This document shows positions 1-9,302 of a stretch of 64,000 bases of DNA, piece after piece. Below the pieces are notes generated by a model. That model was not told the origin of the DNA, ran no database searches, and saw only the letters and a list, made by a program, of their open reading frames with translations. The translations under genes were made by a program, and so were the position numbers. The DNA lies in contig NZ_CP092535.1 of assembly GCF_022437945.1 (NCBI RefSeq), forward strand, positions 62,001 through 126,000, read 5' to 3'. Position 1 is the first letter of the stretch. Each line of letters starts with the position of its first letter. Source of the DNA: Nocardioides sp. TF02-7 (GTDB lineage: Bacteria; Actinomycetota; Actinomycetes; Propionibacteriales; Nocardioidaceae).

Positions 1-1363
1 CGACCACGGAGCACAGCCGCTCGGCGGACATCGTCGAGCCCTGCACCAGCTGGTGCAGCAGCGCTCCGGCGGTGGCCTCGTCGCCGGTCTCCAGCGCGAC
101 GTCGACCGCCCGGTCGGCGTACCGCTGCCACCGGTCGTCGTCGCCCGCGAGCCGGAAGTGCGCCGCGAGGCGCGCGAGGGGCGGCGGGGACTCGGTCTCG
201 AGCAGCTGCCCGGTGCGGCGATGCAGCCTGCGGCGCTCCAGCTCGGGCGTCGCCTCGTAGACCGCTCGACCGGCGAGGACGTGGCGGAAGGACACCCGCC
301 GGCCCGGTCCCCGGCTCAGCAGCGCGTGGTCGACGCACTCGGCCAGACCTGCCTCGAAGTCCTCCTGCGCGAGGCCGCTGAGGTGGCGCAGCGACGGCTC
401 CGGCAACGGCTCCGCGGCCACCGCGGCCGCCCTGAGCACGACGGTGGCCCGCTCGTCCAGCCGCGTGACCTGCTCGAGAAGGGTGTCGCGGAGCGTCGGT
501 GGCACCACGATCTCTGCGAGCGGCAGCCGCATCCAGGCACCGTCCCGCCGGACCAGGTCCTTGCGGCGGACCATCAGCCGCACCGACTCCTCGATGGCGA
601 GCGGAAGGCCGCCGGTGTGCTCGTGCAGGTGCTGGGCGAACGCCTGGGACAACGGCTGGTCGTCGAGCATCGACGAGGCGAGCTCGGCGGTTCCGGCCGG
701 GTCGAGCGGCGAGAGCTCGAGCCGCACGACCTCCGTCCCCGGCCGGAGCCGCGCGGTGAAGCCCGGCACCCAGTCGTCGGGACCGACCTCGGTGGAGCGG
801 TAGGCGAGGACGAGGCTGAACGCTCGTGGCGTCCTGGTCGCGACGAACAGCAGGAACTCGCGGGTGACGTCGTCGGACCACTGCAGGTCGTCGACCACGA
901 GCCGGTCGGCGCCGAGGGCCGTCAGCAGCTCGACCAGCGCACGGAACACACGGTGCCGTGCCGACGCGGCGTCGGCGGCCGGCTCGGGGGCGGGCGGGAG
1001 GACGCTGCTCCACTCCGGGAACAGCGGGCGCAACGACCCGACGAGGTCACTCAGCGGGAGGCCGCCGACCCGGCCGGGGTCGGTGGCGAGGAGCGCGTCG
1101 ACGACGGGCCCCAGCGTGTAGGGCTCGGCGAGCGGAGGGCAGGCCATCCACAGCGTGCCGTCGGCGGTGCCCGCCTCGCCGAGCGCCTCCCGGAGGAGCC
1201 GGGTCTTCCCCACCCCGGCCTCGCCGGCGACCAGCACGACGGGGGCATGCTCGCGAACGGCACCGGTGAGCTCGGCCAGCGCCGCCGCACGGGCGACGAA
1301 CCGCGGCGGCGAGGCGTGCGCCACGGCCGCGGACGCGCTGCCGGCCGACACTAGTTCGTCCAC
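1..1363 (-). CDS. LuxR/MalT-type ATP-binding regulator, N-terminal part
   Basis: Large ATP-dependent transcriptional regulator of the LAL (MalT-like) type, cut by the left edge, so about 454 N-terminal residues are present and the expected C-terminal LuxR helix-turn-helix lies outside. Read from a GTG at 1363 the product has a P-loop GEAGVGKT at about residues 47-54 and a Walker B strand ending VVDDLQW near residue 145, followed by a helical Leu/Arg/Ala-rich region as in AAA_16 STAND ATPases. The frame is open with no break. The start is uncertain because further GTG codons sit at 1351 and in a short duplicated stretch just upstream (1361-1380). Ligand and targets cannot be told. Family assignment is sound; the missing HTH is inferred. 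Confidence 0.75.
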   Translation of the reverse strand, partial: MDELVSAGSASAAVAHASPPRFVARAAALAELTGAVREHAPVVLVAGEAGVGKTRLLREALGEAGTADGTLWMACPPLAEPYTLGPVVDALLATDPGRVGGLPLSDLVGSLRPLFPEWSSVLPPAPEPAADAASARHRVFRALVELLTALGADRLVVDDLQWSDDVTREFLLFVATRTPRAFSLVLAYRSTEVGPDDWVPGFTARLRPGTEVVRLELSPLDPAGTAELASSMLDDQPLSQAFAQHLHEHTGGLPLAIEESVRLMVRRKDLVRRDGAWMRLPLAEIVVPPTLRDTLLEQVTRLDERATVVLRAAAVAAEPLPEPSLRHLSGLAQEDFEAGLAECVDHALLSRGPGRRVSFRHVLAGRAVYEATPELERRRLHRRTGQLLETESPPPLARLAAHFRLAGDDDRWQRYADRAVDVALETGDEATAGALLHQLVQGSTMSAERLCSVV

Positions 1364-1481
1364 CGCTCGTCCACCGCTCGTCCGACGTCCTCTCTCGGTC
1401 CTGCGCCCCGGGCACCCGTGGGGTCAGTGAACACCATCAGGTGCGGCAGACGGGAGAGTCACGTGTGGCCGCACGGCGCGG

Positions 1482-1527
1482 GACGTCATGCGTTGCGAGG
1501 GCGATCGCCCACGGGATGTATGACGTC
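1482..1527 (+). repeat. 46-bp palindromic intergenic element, copy A
   Basis: Begins GACGTCATGCG, has the perfect palindrome GGGCGATCGCCC at its centre (1499-1510) and ends TGACGTC. The outer GACGTCA and TGACGTC are themselves inverted copies. An element with exactly the same internal spacing lies at 59835-59880; compared in opposite orientation about 38 of 46 bases agree. Both copies are intergenic. Function unknown. Confidence 0.6.
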
Positions 1528-1566
1528 GTTGGCCCCGCACCGCGCGCAGCGAGGGCGGCTCGACAC

Positions 1567-1588
1567 GCGCGAGCGCAGCGAGCGCAAT
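1567..1588 (+). repeat. 22-bp dispersed repeat, copy 1
   Basis: Reads GCGCGAGCG, one variable base, then AGCGAGCGCAAT. The reverse complement at 18182-18203 matches at 21 of 22 positions. Both copies lie outside genes. Similar GCGAGCGAAGCGAGC-like strings occur between genes in many actinobacteria; a role is not known to me. Confidence 0.5.
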
Positions 1589-1795
1589 ACCGGCGGAGCG
1601 AAATATCCGAACTCCATGAATGCCTGGCACACGGATCGCTCGGATGTAGCCGCTGACTGGCTCAGGTCGGTGACATCGACGACGACGTTGAGGAGCCGGG
1701 TCGCCTGGAGCGACCAGCGCGGCTGGGGCGTACCCCGGCCCAATCTCCGGACGTGTGACCCGTTGCGTCGGGCCACACAGGTGTGACGCGTCTGC

Positions 1796-2465
1796 TTACG
1801 AACGACGCGTGATCCGGTGCGCCAGGACGGCTGCTTGGGTTCGGTCGGCGCATCCGGTCTTGGTCAAGATGTGCGAGACGTGCGTTTTTCACAGTGTGTT
1901 CGCTTAGGTGGAGCATGGCCGCGATCTCGCTGTTGGATGCGCCGGTTGCGATGAGTTTGAGGACCTCTTGTTCGCGATCGGTCAGTTCCTGGACCCGGGA
2001 GAGGTCGTCGGGGTCGGGAGGATGATGGGCGGCAAGGTAGCCGGAGACGACGTGGTGGGTGATCGACGGGCCGAGCGTGGTGTGTCCGTCGCGAGCCGAT
2101 CGAACTGCGGCGACCAGTTGCTCGTAGGTGGAGTTCTTGAGTAGGAACCCGGCTGCGCCACCGCGGAGCGCTTGGTCGATGTAGGGGCCGGTGTCGAAGG
2201 TGGTCAGCATGACCACGGCGACGTGCGGGGCGGCGCGCTTGATCTCCTCGAGTGCCTGCAGCCCGTCGAGTCGTGGCATCTGTATGTCGAGCAGAGCGAC
2301 GTCAGGTGAGGCCTCTCGGCAGAGCGAGATTGCTTCGCGCCCGTCGCTTCCGCGCCCGATCACGCTGATGCCGGGCTGGCCGTCGAGAATCGCGGCGATG
2401 CCGTCACGGACGAGTGCGTCGTCGTCGACAACGACGACGGTGACCGGCCTGTCTGCGGCGGTCAC
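1796..2465 (-). CDS. NarL/FixJ-family response regulator (frame broken near the C-terminus)
   Basis: DNA-binding response regulator, partner of the adjacent histidine kinase. The receiver domain (about residues 8-120) has the acidic pair in VVVDDD, the phosphoacceptor Asp60 in LLDIQMP and the conserved Lys in FLLKNST. The LuxR-type HTH starts LTDREQEVLKLIATG and reaches the recognition helix SEHTVK. Just there a run of five A (T at 1885-1889 on the plus strand) puts the sequence out of frame; removing one A restores the canonical ending THVSHILTKTGCADRTQAA and a TAA at 1796-1798, giving 222 residues. Without correction the frame runs on to 1662 with unrelated residues. It overlaps the kinase gene by 4 bp, so the two are co-transcribed and coupled. 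The divergent MMPL/DUF4097 operon is a plausible target, by position only. Confidence 0.85.
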
Positions 2466-3697
2466 GAGGTCGTCTCGACACTGGCTGGAGCGGGCAGGAC
2501 GGGCACGTGCACGACGACCGCGAACCCTCCTTCGGCTGTGGGGCCGTGGCGCACCTCACCACCGAGGGCGGTCACCCGCTCGCTGATGCCGAGCAGACCC
2601 AGGCCGGGCAGGTTGCGGGGAGTAGACGGGCCACGCGCTGGCGGCTCGTTGGTCACGCCAAGCGTGAGGAGGCCGGCATCTCGCGTGATTCGCACGTGGG
2701 CGGTCGCGCCGGGGGCGTGTCGTCTGGCGTTATTGAGGCACTCCTGCGTGATTCGGTAGAGGGCCGACTCCTGCAGTCGGGATAGGCCACTTGTGTCGCC
2801 GACGTCCCAGGTGACGTGCTGACCGGCTTGTTCGGCGGCGGTGGCCAGGCCGCGCAGGTCGGAGAGGCGTGGCGCCGGTTCCTCGGCCTCATGGGAAGAG
2901 GGCTCGCTGGCTGGTTGCTCCTGGCGGAGGGTGCCGAGCAGTCCGTGCAGTTCCTGGTTCGCCTGCCGGGCAGCGGTGGCCAACGCGTCGACGCGGTCGT
3001 TGGCCCACTGAGGTAGGTCGACTGCTCGGGACCGGAGGACCTCGGCATGGACGGTGAGTGTCGTGAGCGAGTGCGCGACCACGTCGTGCATGTCGCGGGC
3101 GATCGCGAGTCGCTCCTGGGTGCGAGCGTCGGTGACCCGACGATCCTCGAGTTCGACCTGGCGTTCCTGGTCGCGACGTGCTTGGTCGAGCTGCTGTTCG
3201 CGGGCGCGCACCACCACGCCTACGGCCCATCCGAGGGGTAGCGCGAGGACCACGGCGATGACGTCGAGGCCTCCACCACGCTCGGGTGCGGCGGTCACCT
3301 GGTTGAGTGCGAGAGCTCCCAGCATGAGGACGATCGACGCCACGGCGGCGATCGCAGATGGTGTGGTCGAAGCGTTCCGTCCGAGGAAGTAGAACGCGAA
3401 CCCGAGCGGGAGAACGACCAGGGTGGTGACTTCGACTCCACTGGCGGCGGCGGTGAGCTGGGTGGTGATGCCGACGGCCAGCACCGCTGCGAACGAGCGG
3501 ACCGGCGCCCGGTCGCGGCCGAGGGAGCTTGCTGTGCTGAGCACGACCGCGAGGACGCACAGCGCCCATGCCCCGGGAGTGTTCTCCTCGTTGGCCTGAT
3601 CGAGCAGCGCGGGCACCCCGACCGCCGCAGGTACGCCGACTCGTACGGCGAACGGAATGGTCGACCATGTCACAGTCACCATGCTAGGCATCGGCAT
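2462..3697 (-). CDS. sensor histidine kinase, HisKA_3 type
   Basis: Membrane histidine kinase of the NarL-partner class, about 411 residues. The N-terminal 165 residues contain several hydrophobic stretches, consistent with four to six membrane segments and almost no extracytoplasmic sensor, so it may sense envelope state. A linker rich in Gln/Glu/Arg (about 165-195) leads into the phosphoacceptor motif RLAIARDMHDVVAHS with His204, then a HATPase_c domain carrying the N box ECLNNARRHAPG and a G-rich box GLGLLGISERV near the C-terminus. ATG codons at 3697, 3691 and 3682 are all possible starts. The end overlaps the response-regulator start by 4 bp. Typical of DesK/LiaS-like systems that control exporters. 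Confidence 0.85.
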   Translation of the reverse strand: MPMPSMVTVTWSTIPFAVRVGVPAAVGVPALLDQANEENTPGAWALCVLAVVLSTASSLGRDRAPVRSFAAVLAVGITTQLTAAASGVEVTTLVVLPLGFAFYFLGRNASTTPSAIAAVASIVLMLGALALNQVTAAPERGGGLDVIAVVLALPLGWAVGVVVRAREQQLDQARRDQERQVELEDRRVTDARTQERLAIARDMHDVVAHSLTTLTVHAEVLRSRAVDLPQWANDRVDALATAARQANQELHGLLGTLRQEQPASEPSSHEAEEPAPRLSDLRGLATAAEQAGQHVTWDVGDTSGLSRLQESALYRITQECLNNARRHAPGATAHVRITRDAGLLTLGVTNEPPARGPSTPRNLPGLGLLGISERVTALGGEVRHGPTAEGGFAVVVHVPVLPAPASVETTS

Positions 3698-3875
3698 GAC
3701 GTGGCCACTCACTCCGGAGAGTGAGATGTCCGGGTGCGATGTAACCGTCGGGGGTGATGGCGCGGGGCGACAGATCGCCGTCGGCGGCGATGTGCGGGGC
3801 CCGTCGGCTGGGGTGGACTTGGTCGCATGAGCAACACACACTCGGGCGCCACCACGTCGACCCCCCGGACCCGCG

Positions 3876-5948
3876 GTGGGGATCGCGCTGCGCCGTTGGA
3901 AGTGGATCGTGCTGCTGGGGTGGGTGCTGATGGCTGTCCTCGCGACCCCGCTGGCCGAGAGGATCGGTGACGTCGAGCGCGAGGACGTTGCGGCGTTTCT
4001 TCCCTCCGGCGTCGAGTCCACCGAGGTCGCCGCGCTGATCGAGTCGGCTGGCGGTGAGGAGACGAGCACCGCGCTGGTGGTGTACGCCGCCGAGTCGGGC
4101 CGGCTCACCGATACCGACCTGGCCGCGATCGCCGACCAGCATGCGCAGGTCGCCGCCGAGCTGCAGGACACCGACGGGGTGTCGGTGTCGGGACCAGAGG
4201 TCTCGGACGACGGCGCCGCGGCGCTGATCGTGGTCGACGGGTTGTCCGAGGACGCGGCCGAGGACGTGGTCCCGCAGCTCCGCGACATCGTGACCGAGCC
4301 CAGCGCCGGCGTCACCGTCCACGTGACCGGCGAGGCCGCGCTGGGTGTGGACAACAACGCCGGTGACGTCGACGCGGCGTTGCTGCTGACCAGCATGTTG
4401 ATCGTCGCGGTGCTGCTGCTGGCGACGTACCGGAGCCCAGTGCTGTGGCTGTTGCCGCTCTTCGCCGCGGTGCTGGCGGTCCAGGTCGCCCGGGGAGCCG
4501 TCTATCTGCTCGGTGATGCCGGGGTGACGGTGACCGAGCTGTCCTCGGCGATCCTGATCGTGCTCGTCTTCGGTGCAGCCACCGACTACGCGATGCTGCT
4601 GCTCAACCGCTACCGCGAGGAGCTCGCCCACCACGAGGACCATCACGATGCCGTCGTGGTCGCTCTGCGGCGTACAGCGCCCGCGCTGGTCGCCAGCGCC
4701 GGCACCGTCGTGCTCGGCCTGCTCTGCCTGCTCGTGGCCAGCCTTGCCGGGCTCCGCGGCCTTGGTCCGATCGCGGCCGCAGGTGTGGTGGTCGCGCTCG
4801 GCGCCATGGTGACGGCGTTCCCGGCACTGCTGGCGGTCGTCGGGCGGCGGGTGTTCTGGCCCCGCATCCCCTCGCCGCAACACCCCGAGCGCGTCGGCAG
4901 CCACCGGATCTGGGCTCGAGGGGCCGACCTGGTCGTCCGCCGCCCGAGGCCGATCGCCGCCCTGGTGACAGGAGTTCTGGTCGCCCTCGCGTTCCTCACC
5001 ACCGGCGTGTCGGTCAGCGCCGACCCGATCGACAAGGTGCCCCCGGGCAGCGAATCGGTCGACGGGTACGCCGTGGCCGAGGAGCACTTCGGCGATGGCC
5101 TGCAGCCGCCGCTGGTGGTCGTCCTGCCTGAAGGAGCGGGCGCGGTAGAGGTGGACGAGGTGACTGCCGTGGCGCAGCAGTTGCCCGGCGTCGCAGCCGT
5201 CACTCCTGGTGAGAGCCTTCCCGGTGACCGGCCGACGCTGCGCATCGATCTCTCGGTCCCGGCCTACGGCGATGACGGGCGCGACGTTCTTCACGACCTG
5301 CGATCCGACTCCGCGGACGCCGTTCCGGGCACCATCGTCGGCGGCACGCCCGCCGTTCAGCTCGACTACAAGGACGCGGCACTCGACGACGTCCTACTGG
5401 TCGCTCCACTGCTACTGCTCGTCGTGTCCCTTGTAATCGGGCTGCTGCTGCGCTCGGTGGTCGCTGCGGTGCTCGTGCTCAGCACCGTGCTGCTCAGCCT
5501 GGCCGCGTCCTTCGGGGTCTCCTGGGTGATCTTCGAACACATCCGAGGATACGGGCCGGTCGCAGCGGACCTGTTCATCTACATCCTGGTCTTCCTGGTC
5601 GCCCTCGGCGTGGATTACAACATCTTCCTCGCCGAACGGATCCGTGAGGAACGCCGCCGCGACACCACGGCTGGCGCGGTCCGGCGCGGCCTCACCCACA
5701 CCGGCGGGGTCATCACCGCCGCCGGGCTGGTGCTCGCCGGGACGTTCTTCACTCTCGCCCAACTGCCCGACGTCACCGTCGCCGAGGTCGGCATCGCGGT
5801 TGCCGTCGGTGTCTTGATGGACGCGCTCGTCGTCCGCACCTTCCTCTTCCCGGCCCTGGTGACGCTGCTCGGAGACCGCACTTGGTGGCCCAGCAAGCCC
5901 CCGCCGGCCGCTGCCGACGCCACATCAACCACCGTGGAGGCACGATGA
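3876..5948 (+). CDS. MMPL-family RND transporter
   Basis: Inner-membrane exporter of the MMPL/RND superfamily, about 690 residues and two repeats of one helix, a periplasmic loop and a bundle of helices. The first hydrophobic helix (WIVLLGWVLMAVLATPLA) is followed by an extracytoplasmic domain and then six helices with the typical GAATDYAMLLLNRY near helix 4; the second half repeats this with VALGVDYNIFLAERIREE. The Asp-Tyr pairs are the expected proton-relay region. The open frame starts at GTG 3876, but a better start may be ATG 3827 with one surplus C in the run 3861-3866: correction gives a 16-residue Ser/Thr-rich lead-in that runs straight into the first helix. Divergent from the two-component genes; its stop overlaps the next ATG by 4 bp. 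Confidence 0.85.
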   Translation: MGIALRRWKWIVLLGWVLMAVLATPLAERIGDVEREDVAAFLPSGVESTEVAALIESAGGEETSTALVVYAAESGRLTDTDLAAIADQHAQVAAELQDTDGVSVSGPEVSDDGAAALIVVDGLSEDAAEDVVPQLRDIVTEPSAGVTVHVTGEAALGVDNNAGDVDAALLLTSMLIVAVLLLATYRSPVLWLLPLFAAVLAVQVARGAVYLLGDAGVTVTELSSAILIVLVFGAATDYAMLLLNRYREELAHHEDHHDAVVVALRRTAPALVASAGTVVLGLLCLLVASLAGLRGLGPIAAAGVVVALGAMVTAFPALLAVVGRRVFWPRIPSPQHPERVGSHRIWARGADLVVRRPRPIAALVTGVLVALAFLTTGVSVSADPIDKVPPGSESVDGYAVAEEHFGDGLQPPLVVVLPEGAGAVEVDEVTAVAQQLPGVAAVTPGESLPGDRPTLRIDLSVPAYGDDGRDVLHDLRSDSADAVPGTIVGGTPAVQLDYKDAALDDVLLVAPLLLLVVSLVIGLLLRSVVAAVLVLSTVLLSLAASFGVSWVIFEHIRGYGPVAADLFIYILVFLVALGVDYNIFLAERIREERRRDTTAGAVRRGLTHTGGVITAAGLVLAGTFFTLAQLPDVTVAEVGIAVAVGVLMDALVVRTFLFPALVTLLGDRTWWPSKPPPAAADATSTTVEAR

Positions 5949-6670
5949 ACAAGACCCTGACGTACGGCGCGCTGGGGATGTTCGCCCTGGGACTGCTGGT
6001 GGGCTGCGGCTCCTCCCTCGACGAGGCCGCCCCCGAGACGAGGACCTTCCAGCTCGACGGCACGACCCTCAGCATCACCACCGACAACGGCGCCGTCGAA
6101 CTCGAGACCGGCGACGTCGACGAGGTGGACGTGACCCGCTGGTTCGACGGCGACGCCGACCAGGGCACCTGGGACCTCGAAGGCAACACCCTGACCCTCG
6201 ACTCCAGCTGTGGCCTGTTGCGCACCTGCGACGCCCGCTACCTCGTCGTCGTGCCCGACGACGTCACCGTCGACATCGAGGGCGAGAACAGCCCGGTCAC
6301 GGCGCGCAATGTCTCGCAGGCGTTGACGATTCGCACGCAGAACGGCGAGGTGACCGTTACGGGTATCACCGGCGACCTCGACCTGCGCACCGACAATGCC
6401 GCTCAGCAGGTCACCTCGTCGTCGCCTGCCACGCTGACCTCGCGCACGGCAAACGGCGACGTCGAGATCGCCCTCGACGAGCCGCCAGCCGAACTCACGG
6501 CCACCGCCGACAATGGACGGATCACCGTGGCCCTTCCCGGCGACGTCGCATACGACGTGGAGATCAACACCGGCAACGGCCACATCGACAACGAGCTCGA
6601 CATCGATCCCGACAGCCCACACCGCATCCGCATCGAAACCGACAATGGCGATGTCGCACTCGGATCCTGA
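5945..6670 (+). CDS. DUF4097-type beta-helical lipoprotein
   Basis: Exported lipoprotein of 241 residues. The N-terminus MNKTLTYGALGMFALGLLVGC is a short signal peptide with lipobox LLVGC, so the mature protein should be anchored by a diacylglyceryl Cys. The rest is a series of short beta-strand repeats with recurrent T-D-N-G (TTDNGAVEL, TQNGEVTV, TANGDVEI, TADNGRITV, TGNGHID, ETDNGDVAL), the hallmark of DUF4097/adhesin-like right-handed beta-helices. The ATG overlaps the MMPL stop by 4 bp, so the two are translated together; it may be a periplasmic partner of that exporter. No catalytic motif is visible. Confidence 0.8.
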   Translation: MNKTLTYGALGMFALGLLVGCGSSLDEAAPETRTFQLDGTTLSITTDNGAVELETGDVDEVDVTRWFDGDADQGTWDLEGNTLTLDSSCGLLRTCDARYLVVVPDDVTVDIEGENSPVTARNVSQALTIRTQNGEVTVTGITGDLDLRTDNAAQQVTSSSPATLTSRTANGDVEIALDEPPAELTATADNGRITVALPGDVAYDVEINTGNGHIDNELDIDPDSPHRIRIETDNGDVALGS

Positions 6671-6679
6671 TGTGCTCTC

Positions 6680-6714
6680 AGCCGGGCCAGCCACATGTGA
6701 CATCACTCCCGGCT
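6680..6714 (+). terminator. possible terminator hairpin after the DUF4097 gene
   Basis: Inverted arms AGCCGGG (6680-6686) and CCCGGCT (6708-6714) lie 10 bp after the DUF4097 stop codon. There is no following T run, so as an intrinsic terminator it is weak. Confidence 0.35.
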
Positions 6715-6817
6715 AACCGCCGATGAACGCCGACCACCGGGCACCTGCTGCCTCACCCCGTCGTGTCCGTGTGTCGTACCGTCGTCCATAGCGGCCGAGG
6801 GCAGCGCCTCGAGGTGC

Positions 6818-8951
6818 TCAGCGTGATTCAGCGTGACGATGGCGTGTTGAGGCGTAGGTGGTCCAGCGTCCGCCAGCGGCGGCATTCCAGCGCTCGGCAG
6901 TGTTGACGTGGACTCCGAGAAGGTCGGCGAGAACGACGCTGGGCAGTTCGGCACCGAGCTGGAGCAGTGCGGTGTTGCGTGCCGCTCGCGGTTCGATCCC
7001 GAGGTTGCGCAGGCGCGTGGACATGGTCGTCGGGCTCATCGGGTGGCCGGGTCTGCGTCCGGGGAATAGCCAGAGGTCATCGTCGGCGAGGTTGCGGGCC
7101 ATTCCAGCCGGCGCCTGCTCGGGCAGTCGTTGGATCAACTCGCTCAGGGGCGACGGAAGGAGAACGCGGTCCTCACCGAGCTGGAGCCGGATGTCGTGGC
7201 CCTCGATCTGAATGCTTGCTCGAGTCAGACGGACGATCCGGGCGGCGGGTTGGGCGTAGAGGACCAGCAGGAGGGCTGCCACCCGGTCGCGTGTCTCCAC
7301 GCTGTCGTCGGTGAGGAGCCGGCGTGCGATGCCCCATCGTTGGTCGTCGCAAACGAAGCTGAGCGGGTCACTGGCCGGTGGATAGGCGGCATCGAGGCCG
7401 GCGAGGAATCCTCGGGTCTGCGCCCAGCGCAGGAATCCAGGCAGCCGCCGTCGTGCCTGGGGCCGGATCGTCAACCATGCGTCCAGGTCACCTTGGACGG
7501 TCCCGGAGAGCGTCCTGCGCTGTTCGCGGAGCCAGGCAAGGGAAACGGGCGGCCTCGGCAGTCTGCTCGCGGACCCGGTGGGCAGCGAACTCAGTGGGGG
7601 GCGACCTTGTTCGGCCTTGCGCCGCAGTCGATGCAGCAACCACCAGGTGGCATAGGTCCGCAGTGGTTCCTGGTCCTCGGGGTGGGCAGCCTCGACCAGC
7701 TCCTGGAGGGCTACCTCGAGTCGCGCGAGATGGCGGTCGCGCTCGGGCAGCGCTCCGCAGGTCACCAACAGCTGACGCAGGTGCTCGATCGCGAAGGCTC
7801 GTCCTCGCCGGGTGCCGGCGGCGTCGTCTAACGTCGCGTGGGCAAGCGGCCGGTGACCTTTCGCCATCGCGGTGAGCACCTCGACAGCGGGGCTGCGGCG
7901 GAGCCAGTCCAACGCGGTGCGGGGGTTGTCGACGGACAGGATCGCATCACGCAATGGGACGAGCGACCCGGCGATCTGACCCGACGGGCCGGTCAGCAGC
8001 TGGTCGAGTCTGCGCACGAGCTGGCAGCGGAAGCAGATCGGGGAACGGTCGATGGTGGTGGTCCGGCACGGGCCCTCGACCCCGCAGACGCCGCATACCA
8101 GGACCGGCGCCTGGTGGCAGCTGCCACACAGGTCCGGTTGGCCGTTTCGGCCGCGGACCGCGATCCGACGGATGCGACCGCATCCGCCGCATTCACGTTC
8201 GGGTTGGCGGTAACAACCAGCGCACAACGGGCCCCCGCCACGACGCGACGCGACGGGCTTGGTTTCGCCGCATGCCGCGCAGACCGCGGGCGGCGCGAGG
8301 TAGCACGAGACGCACAGTGCACCGCCGTCCTCTGCACGGGCGTTGACCGGCCTACGCCGGCCGCATCCGGCGCAGTCCTCCCAGGCGCTGGTGTCGCGGC
8401 GAGCGCATCCCGAGCACCGCGCGCTGCCGTCAACGGCCCGTCGAGCCACCGACTTGACGCGGCCACACGTTCCGCACGGTTCGGCCCGAGCGCGCTTGTC
8501 GCAGCCGGCGCACCGCGCCCGACCCTCGTCGGTCCGACTGTAGACCGGCTTGACACGGCGACAGTCAACACACTCTGCGGTGTGGTTCCGTCGCCAGCAG
8601 CGGCCGCAGATCCGCTCATCCGGTCCGCGGGTGTGGGGCAGCTCGACGGCGCTGCCGCATCCGGCGCAGCGCGGGACGACTAACACCGTCGAGCCGGCGG
8701 CCACGAGCCCGGCAATAAAGGCACCGACCACCTTAGGCGGGCGCGAGTGACCAGAGGTCAACGCGTCAGGATGCTCCAGCAGGTAACCGGCCAGGCGGGC
8801 ACGCGCCCCGGGTGTCGCGGCCACCCGCTCCACGACATCGGCCACCGTGGTGGCCGACAACACCGGGTCGATGCCGGTCACGACGACAACCACCGCGTCG
8901 AGTCGATCTTGTTGCCGCCGCGCCGAGGCAGGTCTGGACAAAGCGGCTCAC
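6818..8951 (-). CDS. zinc-ribbon-array protein with degenerate tyrosine-recombinase domain
   Basis: About 707 residues, third gene of the recombinase operon. Residues 92-306 hold fourteen CxxC motifs at a spacing of about 11 and 20 residues, which pair into seven zinc ribbons of roughly 32 residues. The C-terminal half resembles the catalytic domain of phage-type integrases: YAQPAARIVRLT sits where the first catalytic Arg is expected, RAAR (about 652-655) where HxxR is expected, and LLGVHVNTAERW where the box ending in the nucleophilic Tyr is expected; that Tyr is Trp (about 685). It therefore probably binds DNA without cutting it. Start unclear: TTG 8941 is the open-frame start, but GTG 8951 overlaps the upstream stop as GTGA and would need one indel near 8920. 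Annotated relatives in actinobacteria are called site-specific recombinase XerD. Confidence 0.7.
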
Positions 8952-9302
8952 TTGTCGGGGACGATCTTCGCCCGAGTCGGGCGTGCCGTCTTCTCACCTG
9001 CAGACGCGGGGCCGGCGCCCTTGACGCCGGCGGCGCGGCGGCTGGCTCGCTTCGCGTCCGCGACGACGACCGGCTCCACCAGGTCGTCCGGGGGTACAGC
9101 CCAGCGCGTCGCACAGCGCGACGAGCACGTGCAGGTTCAACCGCTCCGGGGTGCCGGTGACCAACCGGTAGACCTGGGCTGCGGACAGCTCGATGCCGCG
9201 TTCTGCCAACAGTGGCGCCAGGTCGGTGGTGGAGAACAACCCACGGGTGGCCATCAGTTGGCGCAGATGCCAGCGGTAGTCGACCTCACGAACTCGACTC
9301 AT
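8948..9302 (-). CDS. small XRE-type helix-turn-helix protein (one frame break)
   Basis: About 117 residues, middle gene of the module. The start region MSRVREVDYRWHLRQLMATRG is followed by a Cro/CI-like HTH in which DLAPLLAERGIELSAAQVYRLVTG supplies helices 2 and 3, and LVALCDALGCTP the last helix, typical of XRE proteins. A surplus base in the C/G run near 9088 breaks the frame; correction gives DDLVEPVVVADAKRASR and a basic tail ending VPDK with TGA at 8948-8950. Its ATG overlaps the integrase stop (ATGA), and its stop overlaps a GTG of the next gene (GTGA), so all three are translationally coupled. It could be the repressor of the operon or an excisionase-like factor; nothing in the sequence decides this. 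Confidence 0.7.

Larger units (their letters stand above)
1364..1795. other. gene-free gap of about 430 bp with dispersed repeats
   Basis: No convincing coding frame is present: the short open frames lack high third-position GC and are interrupted, and the sequence is less GC-rich than its surroundings. It holds two elements that recur elsewhere in the window, an imperfect 46-bp palindrome (1482-1527) and a 22-bp repeat (1567-1588). It separates the LuxR-type gene from the end of the response-regulator gene, both on the minus strand, so it should also hold the LuxR gene's promoter; I could not pick a credible -35/-10 pair. Confidence 0.5.

Noticed and set aside
53..1354. 433-residue open frame on the plus strand
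   Set aside because: Antisense to an intact LuxR-type ATPase with P-loop and Walker B; composition is Arg/Gly-rich as expected for a high-GC shadow frame.
1885..1893. Programmed frameshift in the response regulator
   Set aside because: The stretch is not a proper slippery heptamer and no stimulatory structure is seen; many other runs in the window show the same one-base gain.
2462..4396. Histidine kinase with a 230-residue Ser/Thr-rich N-terminal extension
   Set aside because: The extension is antisense to the MMPL gene; ATG 3697 or 3682 gives a normal kinase.
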